Source: an uncultured Mucilaginibacter sp. (lineage in GTDB: Bacteria > Bacteroidota > Bacteroidia > Sphingobacteriales > Sphingobacteriaceae). From it: DNA of 15,365 bases. Below the pieces are notes generated by a model that worked only from the letters and a program-made list of their open reading frames with translations, was not told the DNA's origin and searched no databases. Both the position numbers and the translations under genes were made by a program. Within the stretch, counting starts at the first letter, position 1. Every line of letters begins with the position of its first letter. The stretch covers positions 1 through 15,365 of the forward strand of contig CAMLFI010000017.1 of assembly GCA_946479225.1 (NCBI GenBank), written 5' to 3'. Positions 4,531 through 12,692 of the stretch are shown here, in pieces.

Positions 4531-7308
4531 ATGAACAAATATAAACACATACTTTACCTGTGCCTATTTCTATGCACCCCGTTTTTTTCGATTGGGCAGA
4601 GTACGCAGCTAGAACAAGCCTTATCAAAGCTGCAAAAACAAGCAGCGGAACAACCATTTGAAAAAGCTTATCTGCATACAGATAAACCATACTATGCTTC
4701 GGGAGATACCATATGGTTTAAAGGGTATATTTTAGCCGGTCAGCAGCATCATCTTAGTTTAATAAGCAACGTACTGCATGTTGATCTTATCAACGCAAAT
4801 AATACCATAATCAAAAGTTTAAAACTCTCTTTAACATTAGGATTTACCAATGGAGATATTGCTTTGTCCGATACTTTAACAGAAGGCAGTTATCGTTTAA
4901 GGGCATATACTACGTGGATGCGCAATAACAGCAATGATTATTTTTTTGATAAAACCTTCAATATAGTTAATGCCCGAACCAACAAGGTGTTTACTAAAAC
5001 AACTTATAGTTACTCAGTTGAGCAAGGGAAACAAAATGTAAAGGTTACTATCGTCTATACAAATATCGACCAAAAACCATATGCTAACAGAGAAGTTAAA
5101 TATGAGGTTGATTTAGCCGGGCAGCGCGCAGCAAGTGGCAAGGGAGTGACTGACGGAAAAGGCGAAATGAAATTCGCTTTTAACAACCCCGACCCGGCCA
5201 CAGTGAATGATGGAATGATAACTACTGAAATTGCCCTGGGACAAAACGAAAAAGTTGAGAAGAAAGTACCAATAAAGGCGGCCTCTACCGATGTTGATGT
5301 TCAATTTTTTCCGGAGGGCGGCAATTTGGTAGCAGGCCTACAATCAAAAGTTGCCTTTAAAGCTGTTGGAGCCGATGGTCTGGGTATAGATATTGGCGGC
5401 GTATTACTTGACAATAATAATGCGGAAGTGACAAAATTCGCCAGTACTCATTTGGGAATGGGCACGTTTCTATTTACACCCAAAGCCGCAATAACTTATA
5501 AGGCTAAAATAACCATTGCCGGTAGCGAACGAACTTATATTTTACCTAAAATTTTGGATAGAGGGTATGTTATGGAAATTAATAACGGTAACCCGCAAAA
5601 TTTGTACATACAGGTAAAGGGCTCTGAGGGAATGACCGACGCGCTTTCGTTAATTGCCCAAGGTGGTGGCGATGTGTATTTTGAGGCACGTAACAAACCG
5701 GGCACTTCAGGTATCACTGCTATAATACCGAAAGATAAGCTGCCAACCGGCGTGGTTCAATTCACTTTATTTACGCAGGCGGGTGAGCCTTTAATTGAGC
5801 GCCTGGCGTTCATTCAAAATAATGATCAACTTAAACTTTCTATCGGCACAGATAAAGCTGTTTATGGTGCCAGGGAAAAAGTGCAGCTAAAATTACATGC
5901 GAAGGATAGGACGGGACAACCGGTTAAAGGGAATTTTTCGGCTGCTGTTATCAACCAGTCACTTGTACCTGTTAATGAAAATACCGAAACCACAATTTTA
6001 TCAAGCGTATTGCTTACATCTGATTTGAAAGGTTACATAGAACAACCGAATTACTATTTTACTAACACTGACGCAAAAAAAGCGCAGGAGCTGGATGTTT
6101 TAATGCTTACCCAAGGTTACCGTAGATTTGCATGGAAATCGTTATTGGCACCATCGGCTTCAAATGAGGTCACTTATCAACCCGAGAAAGACATCGCTGT
6201 TTCAGGCATTGTAAAACGCCATGGAAAACCTATGCCCAGCGCCCGCGTTACTATAACTAACTTTCAAAAAGGAGCGTTTGTGTTGGATACCCTTACAGAT
6301 AAGAACGGGCGGTTTGTTTTTGAAATTGGTTTTGCCGATAGCACCTTGTTTACCATTAGGGCAGTCGGCAAGGGTAACGACAATTTAACCATACAAATGG
6401 ACAGCCAGCCTCTTGTTAAAAGCCAGAACAGAAACGAGAGCGACGTTACCGCTAATCTAACAGATGGCCTTGAAGGCTATTTACAAAACAGTAAAAAACA
6501 ATTTGACGAAGACCCATTTTCCTCCGGTCATTCGGTGATGCTGCAGCAAATTGAAGTGAAAGATACACGCACCGCACGCCAAAAAGAAATAGACAAAGCT
6601 GTTAAATATTCGAATAATTACAATGGTAAAGGGGTGGCCAACCAGGTAATAACGGGCGAAGAAATAGGTAGACTGGGGGGCAGCACAATATTTACCCGTT
6701 TAAACGGAATCATAGCCGGCGTATATGTAAAACCCGACGGAAATGGCAACGATGGTTTCTATTCTACACGAACGGGGACTCATGTTGAAGAATCTGTTAC
6801 AACCGATGCGAATGGCAAGGTTACTGTGACACAAGTTCCGGCCCTGCCTATGCAGGTAGTAATTGACGGTTTTTTTGGCCGCGACATAACTACTATTCCA
6901 ATAGAATCAATTTCGTCTATTGAAGTTTTACGGTCGGGGCAATTATTAACGGCATACGGCAGCCGTGCCAGCAATGGAATGCTATTGATAACAACAAAAC
7001 GTGGCGACCAGGAAACCGGATATCCCGAAGAGTTTCCGGGCGTTATTAGCGGATATGCACCAAAAGGATATTATAAGGCAAAGCAATTTTATTCGCCAAA
7101 ATACGAGGTGTCTCAGGCTGAAAAACAAAAGAATGACTACCGGTCGACCATAAGTTGGACACCTTTTATTGATACTGATGTTAGTGGCAACGCTACTCTT
7201 GAATTTTTTAATGCTGACACTCCCGGCATCTACCGTGTGGTTGTTGAAGGTGTAGATTACAAAGGCGGGCAGCTGGGCAGGCAAGTATTTACTTACTCGG
7301 TGAAATAG
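4531..7308 (+). CDS. Macroglobulin-like (MG2) protein with carboxypeptidase-regulatory-like and TonB-plug domains, no beta-barrel
   Basis: This encodes 925 residues. Residues 1-22 are a signal peptide ending SIG before Q23. At about 44-147 an MG2-like beta-sandwich opens with the hallmark KAYLHTDKPYYASGDTIWFKGY. Further beta-sandwich domains follow to about 540, including VQFFPEGGNLVAGLQSKVAF and the AVYGAREKVQLKL strand of a second macroglobulin-like unit. A carboxypeptidase-regulatory-like fold lies at about 553-630 (VSGIVKRHGKPMPSARVTI). A TonB plug-like domain lies at about 700-825 (GRLGGSTIFTRLNGIIAGVYV, VVIDGFFGRDI, IESISSIEVLRSGQLLTAYG, ASNGMLLITTKRG). The last 70 residues are another beta-sandwich (FFNADTPGIYRVVVEG). 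No 22-strand barrel follows the plug, so this is not a transport channel. The family is widespread in Bacteroidota, its role undefined. It probably acts in the periplasm or at the outer membrane, perhaps through protein contacts. Confidence 0.88.
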   Translation: MNKYKHILYLCLFLCTPFFSIGQSTQLEQALSKLQKQAAEQPFEKAYLHTDKPYYASGDTIWFKGYILAGQQHHLSLISNVLHVDLINANNTIIKSLKLSLTLGFTNGDIALSDTLTEGSYRLRAYTTWMRNNSNDYFFDKTFNIVNARTNKVFTKTTYSYSVEQGKQNVKVTIVYTNIDQKPYANREVKYEVDLAGQRAASGKGVTDGKGEMKFAFNNPDPATVNDGMITTEIALGQNEKVEKKVPIKAASTDVDVQFFPEGGNLVAGLQSKVAFKAVGADGLGIDIGGVLLDNNNAEVTKFASTHLGMGTFLFTPKAAITYKAKITIAGSERTYILPKILDRGYVMEINNGNPQNLYIQVKGSEGMTDALSLIAQGGGDVYFEARNKPGTSGITAIIPKDKLPTGVVQFTLFTQAGEPLIERLAFIQNNDQLKLSIGTDKAVYGAREKVQLKLHAKDRTGQPVKGNFSAAVINQSLVPVNENTETTILSSVLLTSDLKGYIEQPNYYFTNTDAKKAQELDVLMLTQGYRRFAWKSLLAPSASNEVTYQPEKDIAVSGIVKRHGKPMPSARVTITNFQKGAFVLDTLTDKNGRFVFEIGFADSTLFTIRAVGKGNDNLTIQMDSQPLVKSQNRNESDVTANLTDGLEGYLQNSKKQFDEDPFSSGHSVMLQQIEVKDTRTARQKEIDKAVKYSNNYNGKGVANQVITGEEIGRLGGSTIFTRLNGIIAGVYVKPDGNGNDGFYSTRTGTHVEESVTTDANGKVTVTQVPALPMQVVIDGFFGRDITTIPIESISSIEVLRSGQLLTAYGSRASNGMLLITTKRGDQETGYPEEFPGVISGYAPKGYYKAKQFYSPKYEVSQAEKQKNDYRSTISWTPFIDTDVSGNATLEFFNADTPGIYRVVVEGVDYKGGQLGRQVFTYSVK

Positions 7309-7325
7309 CCTTTATAGTTAAAAAT

Positions 7326-7368
7326 ATAACAAAACAGGCCTGCTCAATAAGCGGGCCTGTTTTGTTAT
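7326..7368. terminator. Bidirectional intrinsic terminator between convergent genes
   Basis: A perfect 15-bp stem (arms 7326-7340 and 7354-7368), extended by three inner pairs including a G.U, encloses a 7-nt loop. Both arms contain GGCC/CCTG cores flanked by A-rich or T-rich ends, so transcripts from either side end in U-rich sequence. It lies between the stop of the MG2/plug gene (7308) and the stop of the lipoprotein gene (7389), and serves both. Confidence 0.9.
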
Positions 7369-7388
7369 GTGGTAAGAGTTTGTTTAAT

Positions 7389-8837
7389 TTATTTTACAGC
7401 ACCAGGCGTTGTATATGCAAGTTGTTGAGGATTATAAGCAACCCAACCTTGAGTCCAATCTGTAGTACCATCAAAAGCGCCTTTATAAGCTACAGTTTCA
7501 AAGAAACCACCGCCCAATTTAGCATCTGTAAACAAGGCACCTGTTAATGCAACAGAACCTACTTTTTGAGTAAAGTTAGGTACACCGGCTCTTGCAGCAG
7601 GAGCCAGGTCAGTAGCAAATTTGTAAGGATCGGTATAGATATCGCCACCGTATGAACCGGGAATAAACGAGTTGTTTAAGCTAAGCGCTGCAGTAAGCGT
7701 TGCTAAAACGGTTGCATTTGACGCCTTTATTTGGTTTGATTTGCCATTGCTTCCTGCTATAATGTTGTTAGCAAATACTGAACGGCCGGCGAAGTAGTTA
7801 CCCGATGAGTTTTCAGAAGAACCTGCCGGCAAAGCATCATCATAGAAAACACCTTCAGTATAACCTGCAAATACAGAGTTAAATATGCTAATAGCAGAGT
7901 TACGACGAATTTGGGCAGCATGCTGGAAGTTAGCATTGATTGAGCTAAAAGATGAAGTTTCTTTAGGGCCCAATATCGTTACGTTTGAAAACACACCACT
8001 GGTTTGAGGAGTAACATTTGTCCCGGTGTTTAAGTTATCAGATTCGAAACCGTTTGAACCAGATACGTCTGCAGTAGCGGCTAAACGCTGCGCTACAGCA
8101 AACTGTATTTTACCGGCCCAACCGTTATCAGTATCAAAATCATCATCCCAGGTATCAATAGCCACCAGGTGCTTTGCATTAACATTGCCACCAAACCATT
8201 CGTAAGCGTCATCGCCTGAGCGGTAAACAGAAACATAATCAATAGTGGTGCCAGAGCCAACGCTGCCAAAAGTTAAGCCGTTAAGCTCGTTATCAGCACC
8301 CAATGGAATACCTGCATACTCAATACGTACATATTTTAAAGTGCCTGAGTTATCAGCAGCATTGCTACCGCCGTGTTTAGCTTTATCGGTAGCATCTGAT
8401 ATACCTTCAATGGGTACAGCACTACCTAAGTTGTTTGGCGCGCTTCCTAACAATACCAAGCCACCCCAATCGCCTTGTGAACGACCACCGGCAGCAACGT
8501 TTGATGTAAATACAATAGGTTTATCTGCAGTACCCACCGCTTCAATTTTTGAACCACGGGTTATGATCAGTGCGGCAGCAGTTACTTTGTCGCCTTTAAT
8601 TATAGTGCCCGGCTGTATAGTTAAAGTAACGTTACCCGTTACATATACCTTGTTTTTTAACAGATAAATTTTATCAGCGGTCCAGGTAGTATTGGTCGTG
8701 ATATCAGTCGATACGGTAACTACATTACCGTCAATAACTGTAGGTGGATTAATATCGCCGGGATCTACAGAGCTTTTTGAACAGCTTCCTAAATATAAGC
8801 TTAAGCTAAGTGCCGCAAATAGTGCAATTTTTTTCAT
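7389..8837 (-). CDS. Secreted lipoprotein with beta-helix-like repeats, partner of the TonB-dependent receptor
   Basis: This encodes 482 residues. It begins with a lipoprotein signal peptide (MKKIALFAALSLSLYLGSC); the lipobox LGSC makes Cys19 the acylated residue. It continues with TTNTTWTADKIYLLKNKVYV, LTIQPGTIIKGD, SKIEAVGTADKPIVFTS, GDWGGLVLLGSAP, LKYVRIEYAG and FSNVTILGP. Short beta-strand repeats with G/N-rich turns suggest a right-handed beta-helix. The family is common in Bacteroidota, next to TonB-dependent receptors, and its members have been given misleading names. The gene is 125 bp downstream of a TonB-dependent receptor gene and ends at the shared terminator, so the pair is likely co-transcribed. 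By analogy with SusD it may capture ligand at the cell surface; the ligand is unknown. No SusD-type fold or T9SS tail is seen. Confidence 0.82.
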   Translation of the reverse strand: MKKIALFAALSLSLYLGSCSKSSVDPGDINPPTVIDGNVVTVSTDITTNTTWTADKIYLLKNKVYVTGNVTLTIQPGTIIKGDKVTAAALIITRGSKIEAVGTADKPIVFTSNVAAGGRSQGDWGGLVLLGSAPNNLGSAVPIEGISDATDKAKHGGSNAADNSGTLKYVRIEYAGIPLGADNELNGLTFGSVGSGTTIDYVSVYRSGDDAYEWFGGNVNAKHLVAIDTWDDDFDTDNGWAGKIQFAVAQRLAATADVSGSNGFESDNLNTGTNVTPQTSGVFSNVTILGPKETSSFSSINANFQHAAQIRRNSAISIFNSVFAGYTEGVFYDDALPAGSSENSSGNYFAGRSVFANNIIAGSNGKSNQIKASNATVLATLTAALSLNNSFIPGSYGGDIYTDPYKFATDLAPAARAGVPNFTQKVGSVALTGALFTDAKLGGGFFETVAYKGAFDGTTDWTQGWVAYNPQQLAYTTPGAVK

Positions 8838-8962
8838 GTGTTTTTCTTCGTTATGATTACGTTAATTTATGCTCAAAAGAACACTTCAATGTTGAACTTA
8901 AGGTTACTTCTACTTTATCTATACATTAAATATGTAGCGCGTTTGTTAACCTTGCATTAATA

Positions 8963-11731
8963 CTAAAAAGTGTAATTGAAGGACAGAGAGAAGTTACTAC
9001 CCGGTTTAAAGCTACTTTGTGTAAAGTCGCCGGCGTCGTACTTTTTGTTTTTGTTCATGTCGTAGTAAAAAGTAACACGCTGATTTAATATGTCGCCTGC
9101 ATTAAACTTCAACTCGCCCTTGTTTTTCATTACTTTCATGCCCAATTGTAAGTCAACCACGTCTCTTGGTACTTCCCAAATGCCTTGATAAGCTGCACCC
9201 GCGGCAACAGATAACTTACGTCCTACCCGGTTGTAAAGGGCGTTAAAGTTAAATTTGTTATCGAAGAAGCTATGTTGCAAACCAGCGTTGATAACATATG
9301 GAGCTTGCCCTACCAACGGTCTTTCTTTTTCAAGAAAGTTTAGACTCCCATCCGTTGGGTTTACAGCTGTAGATTTGATCAAAGCAAGATTGGTATAAGC
9401 AATTGTGTTTTTCCAGAAATTGCTGGCACCTACAAAATTTAATGATTTACGTAACTCAAATTCAACTCCGTATACACTTGCTTTTTGTGAATTGAAATAA
9501 GTAATTGTACGGGTTGATCCGGCATCACTATTAAATGTCTCTATAGCGTTGGCAAATTTTTTGTAAAAACCTGATACAGATATAATTTGGCCGGCTGACG
9601 GGTACAATTCAAAACGAACGTCGATATTATCGATCTTAGCTCTTTTAAGCTTGGGATCACCTTGTTGAAATGCCAGGATCTCGTAATCATAGTATTGGGT
9701 AACTGACAACTCTCTAAACTCCGGACGTGCCAGTGTGCGTGAATATGATGTACGTAAATTTATCTTATCCGTTAAGCTATAAGTAATGTTAGCCGACGGC
9801 AACACGTCTATATAATTCTGCTTTACCTTATCAAGGTTTGGTGCGTTCGGTGTAAGATCTAACCTAAATTGCTCAACACGGGCACCGTAAGTTAGTCTTA
9901 ATTTACCGAATTTATTGTCCAACATAGCATAGCCGGCGTTGGTTAACGAGTTGGCGTTGTAAGAGTCTGGCCGGCCGTCAATTTCGTCCAGTTTATAAAT
10001 GTTAGCATCAACAACATCTCTACCGAATAAGGTATTTAACGGACGGCGTTTTATTGGATCGGCAGTCTCCGGATCATTGTTCCTTATAACCGGACCGATA
10101 AAGCGTACGTCATAATTTCTATCACGATAAAACGTGCTTGCACCGGCTTTAAATGTGCCGCCCAGCTTTTTAACAGGTAAAGAATAGTTAACTGCACCTG
10201 AGTAGGAGTTTTCGTTGAGCTTAGCGTATAAAGTAGCATTTTCTTTACCCAAGGTTGATACGTTGGCCTGGAATGGTACATTCTGGCCACGGTTTTTTGA
10301 ATAGCTTATTTTACGCTGACCAGGTTGGTCGTTCACTACGTTGTTGTAGCTTAAGGTCCAGTTAATTTTTGAGCCGTTGTCTCCTAGTGGATGGTTACCT
10401 TCTAAGGTAGATTTTAGCAATGCCTTTTGTAAAAGGTCAAAAGCAAAATATCTTACATCGGCAGATGAACTGGTATTGTAACCACTTCTTGACAGGAACG
10501 AGTCATCGTACATGCGGTTGTACAAGTTTTTAAATGTGATCTTATTTTTGCCAAATGTGTAACCCAGGTTTAATAAAGCCCCTACGTTTGTAGAAAATTT
10601 GTAAACGTTATCGCTATAGTGGTAATCGTAGTAATCGCGAAGCACTTCGTTTTGAATGGTTTGCGAGTTACGATAGGTTAATGCTAAAATAGCTCCTAAA
10701 CGATTTCCGTTTTTAAAGTCTTTTGCTTTGCCTATGCTTAACTGATAACCTTGCGTTGGCAGGGCGGTGTTATTGTATATATTATAATCCTTAGTGATGG
10801 TCCGTAACATACGGATATTGGTCTCGGGTGTAAGGCCGTTAGAGATGCTTACATATGGCGAAAAACCATTGGGCAATGAACGCTGACCATTGTCAAAACC
10901 AAAATAATCAGTAGCGTTACGGGTACCGCTTTTAAAGTTTTTAAACGTTGACGCCGTATTAACGCCTTCACTGATACTGAATGATACAAAGTTCTGATCA
11001 GGAATATCTTTTGTTGTTATGCTGATCAAGCCACCCGCAAATTCCGCTGTCTGATCTGGCGTTGCGGTTTTAGTTATAGTTAAGCTCTCTATTAAATTTG
11101 ACGGAACAATATCAAATGAAAAAGCTTTACGATTAGGCTCTGTACTGGGTAAAGAAGCACCATCAAGCATTACCGAGTTATAACGATCGCTCAATCCGCG
11201 TACCACCACAAACTTATTGTCCTGCACGGTTGCACCGCTAACACGTTTCAGCACGTCGGCGGTATTTCTATCAGGTGAACGTTTTATAGCCTCTGAAGAT
11301 ACCCCGTCAGATATAGAAACGCTGTTTTTTTGCTGCGCGTAAAGCGATGCTGTTGATGCCTGGCGGAAAGTGGCTTTTACCACAACTTCCCCAAGCGCCT
11401 GTGTGGCGGCTTCTGATAGGATGATATCCAGATTGGTAACCTCACCGGCTTTAACCTCAACATCAGATATTGCCTTGGTTTGGTAACCGATATATTTGAT
11501 AGTTAAGGCATATTTGCCCGGCTGCAAGCCCGATAGCAGGTATTTGCCGTCAACATCGGCCGCAACGGCTTTGTTTGTGCCGTCAATTGCAATGGTAGCC
11601 CCTATAAGGGTCTCGCTGGTTTTTTGGTCGGTAATTTTACCTGATATCTTTCCGGCTTCCTGAGCTGAAAGATTTAAGTTAATTATAAAACTTATAAAAA
11701 CTGTAAGGAGGAGATTCTTTGATTTTAACAT
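8963..11731 (-). CDS. TonB-dependent receptor with carboxypeptidase-regulatory-like domain
   Basis: This encodes 922 residues from the ATG at 11731; the upstream in-frame TTG at 11752 lies inside the promoter and is rejected. Residues 1-23 are a signal peptide (NLSA before Q24). A carboxypeptidase-regulatory-like domain spans about 28-108 (ISGKITDQKTSETLIGATI, GKYLLSGLQPGKYALTIKYI). GEVVVKA (114-120) leads to the plug at about 135-243, with VVVRGLSDRYNSVMLDG (175-191) and EFAGGLISITTK (230-241). The remainder is the beta-barrel, with typical strands and a terminal aromatic residue (SFNYTF). It is an outer-membrane, TonB/proton-motive-force driven importer. It is the first gene of a pair with the surface lipoprotein downstream. 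The substrate cannot be read from sequence, and no glycoside hydrolase or SusD gene is present to suggest a polysaccharide. Confidence 0.93.
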   Translation of the reverse strand: MLKSKNLLLTVFISFIINLNLSAQEAGKISGKITDQKTSETLIGATIAIDGTNKAVAADVDGKYLLSGLQPGKYALTIKYIGYQTKAISDVEVKAGEVTNLDIILSEAATQALGEVVVKATFRQASTASLYAQQKNSVSISDGVSSEAIKRSPDRNTADVLKRVSGATVQDNKFVVVRGLSDRYNSVMLDGASLPSTEPNRKAFSFDIVPSNLIESLTITKTATPDQTAEFAGGLISITTKDIPDQNFVSFSISEGVNTASTFKNFKSGTRNATDYFGFDNGQRSLPNGFSPYVSISNGLTPETNIRMLRTITKDYNIYNNTALPTQGYQLSIGKAKDFKNGNRLGAILALTYRNSQTIQNEVLRDYYDYHYSDNVYKFSTNVGALLNLGYTFGKNKITFKNLYNRMYDDSFLSRSGYNTSSSADVRYFAFDLLQKALLKSTLEGNHPLGDNGSKINWTLSYNNVVNDQPGQRKISYSKNRGQNVPFQANVSTLGKENATLYAKLNENSYSGAVNYSLPVKKLGGTFKAGASTFYRDRNYDVRFIGPVIRNNDPETADPIKRRPLNTLFGRDVVDANIYKLDEIDGRPDSYNANSLTNAGYAMLDNKFGKLRLTYGARVEQFRLDLTPNAPNLDKVKQNYIDVLPSANITYSLTDKINLRTSYSRTLARPEFRELSVTQYYDYEILAFQQGDPKLKRAKIDNIDVRFELYPSAGQIISVSGFYKKFANAIETFNSDAGSTRTITYFNSQKASVYGVEFELRKSLNFVGASNFWKNTIAYTNLALIKSTAVNPTDGSLNFLEKERPLVGQAPYVINAGLQHSFFDNKFNFNALYNRVGRKLSVAAGAAYQGIWEVPRDVVDLQLGMKVMKNKGELKFNAGDILNQRVTFYYDMNKNKKYDAGDFTQSSFKPGSNFSLSFNYTF

Positions 11732-11749
11732 GATGCTTAATAATACCGC

Positions 11750-11777
11750 CAAAATTACCGGCGCATCATTAAGTCAA
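11750..11777 (-). promoter_or_regulatory. Promoter of the TonB-dependent receptor/lipoprotein operon
   Basis: On the minus strand, TTG (11777-11775), a 17-nt spacer and TAATTTTG (11757-11750) give an exact match to TTG-N17-TAnnTTTG. The -7 element ends 18 bp before the ATG at 11731, implying a short leader. The same spacer length is seen at the histidine phosphatase promoter (14734-14761). Confidence 0.6.
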
Positions 11778-11951
11778 TGTTAACATCAGATTATCAAATG
11801 TGAGGTTTTGTTAAAATCTCGGACTGCTTAAAATATGTAATTTTAAGCTACAATTAGCAAGCAAAGTTCCTTATTATCAATAAATTAAGTTGTAAATTTT
11901 ATCATTAAGGCATGGCCCCGAAAAGCCATTGCAAACAAAAGGGAAAAGAAA

Positions 11952-12041
11952 TTGCATATTAGGAAAACGTAATATTTGCCGTTATCCGATTATTTTACCC
12001 TAACTTTTTATTAACAAGCAGGGGCATCAAAGCCCCTTTTT
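11952..12041 (+). ncRNA. Possible small RNA (promoter-like sequence plus orphan terminator)
   Basis: TTG (11952-11954), a 16-nt spacer and AATATTTG (11971-11978, seven of eight matches to TAnnTTTG) precede the plus-strand terminator at 12021-12041. A transcript of about 55-60 nt would run from roughly 11985 to 12041, with no start codon followed by a reasonable frame. Evidence is only these two signals in the same orientation. Confidence 0.2.
12021..12041 (+). terminator. Orphan intrinsic terminator on the plus strand
   Basis: GGGGC (12021-12025), a 6-nt loop ATCAAA and GCCCC (12032-12036) are followed by TTTTT. The T run follows the stem on the plus strand only; the minus strand reads TGCTTGTTAA after the stem. 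The gene that ends next to it (12052) is on the minus strand, so the terminator does not fit that gene well. No plus-strand gene precedes it. Confidence 0.6.
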
Positions 12042-12051
12042 GGAGAAGGGC

Positions 12052-12519
12052 CTATCTTTCAGTTATTCCCTTCTTTTGGATCTTTTCATGCATGGCTGCA
12101 ACTTCTAACAAAGCCGCACTGCAATAAAAAGGATGGAGTTCCATCGCAAAAACACCGGCCTTTATCCCAGGGTCGGTCTCTGTTAGCGCTCTGGCCTCTT
12201 CAACCGTCTTAACGTTAAAAATAAAGACCCCTTCAATTTCCTTACCATCAGTAAACGGGCCTGCTACGGCTAGCTTGCCCTCTTTGGCCAGGCGTTCTAT
12301 ATTCTTCAGGTGCGCCATTTGTAACTTGGCTATTTCCGCTTTGTCGGTAAGTTTTGTTGGGCCCGGTTTTAAAAAAGCCATTACATACTGCCGCATGCCA
12401 TAATCGTCTGCGCCAAGCTTTTTGGCTAAGGCAGCATCATATACAGGTTTGGTTTGCGCTTGCGCGATGGCAGAGCAACATACAACAGCCAGGATAAAAA
12501 CGTATGCTTTTGCTTTCAT
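12052..12519 (-). CDS. Secreted YCII-domain protein
   Basis: This encodes 155 residues. Residues 1-22 are a signal peptide (VFILAVVCCSAIAQA). The mature part has a full YCII-related domain at about 44-133: YVMAFLKPGP (45-54), then His70 in MAHLKNI, LAVAGPFTDGKEIEGVFIF (83-101), VEEARALTETDPGIKAGVF (106-124) and ELHPFYCS (127-134). His70 and Asp116 are in the positions of the conserved His-Asp pair of YCII proteins. The family is a ferredoxin-like fold with proposed catalytic or ligand-binding roles, seldom proven. A signal peptide is a variation on the usually cytoplasmic family and implies periplasmic function. It is monocistronic and divergent from the Gly-rich secreted protein gene. Confidence 0.87.
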   Translation of the reverse strand: MKAKAYVFILAVVCCSAIAQAQTKPVYDAALAKKLGADDYGMRQYVMAFLKPGPTKLTDKAEIAKLQMAHLKNIERLAKEGKLAVAGPFTDGKEIEGVFIFNVKTVEEARALTETDPGIKAGVFAMELHPFYCSAALLEVAAMHEKIQKKGITER

Positions 12520-12692
12520 ATAATTTTTATGATTAAATACTTTTAAATATAAAGAATAGGCCCTGTATAATTTATTATTCTGAACCGCTTTTTGCTAAAA
12601 TAATTTACTGCCGATTAAACCGTTTGCAATATTATAGTCTATATAAAAGAGCAGATAGTTCTGCCTTGAATTAGTAAATTTTTTAATCAATT

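Larger units (their letters stand above)
11732..12051. other. Gene-free stretch of about 320 bp
   Basis: I see no coding region on either strand. The right part of the stretch holds a promoter-like sequence and an intrinsic terminator on the plus strand (11952-12041), the left part holds the receptor promoter on the minus strand, and the middle (about 11780-11950) is AT-rich with no repeat I can defend. Confidence 0.6.

Noticed and set aside
8245..8667. 140-codon plus-strand frame inside the lipoprotein gene
   Set aside because: It is a shadow of the minus-strand gene, with no signal peptide, domain or promoter.
11732..11752. Extension of the TonB-dependent receptor to a TTG at 11752
   Set aside because: The extension would start inside the -7 element, and the signal peptide is well formed from the ATG at 11731.
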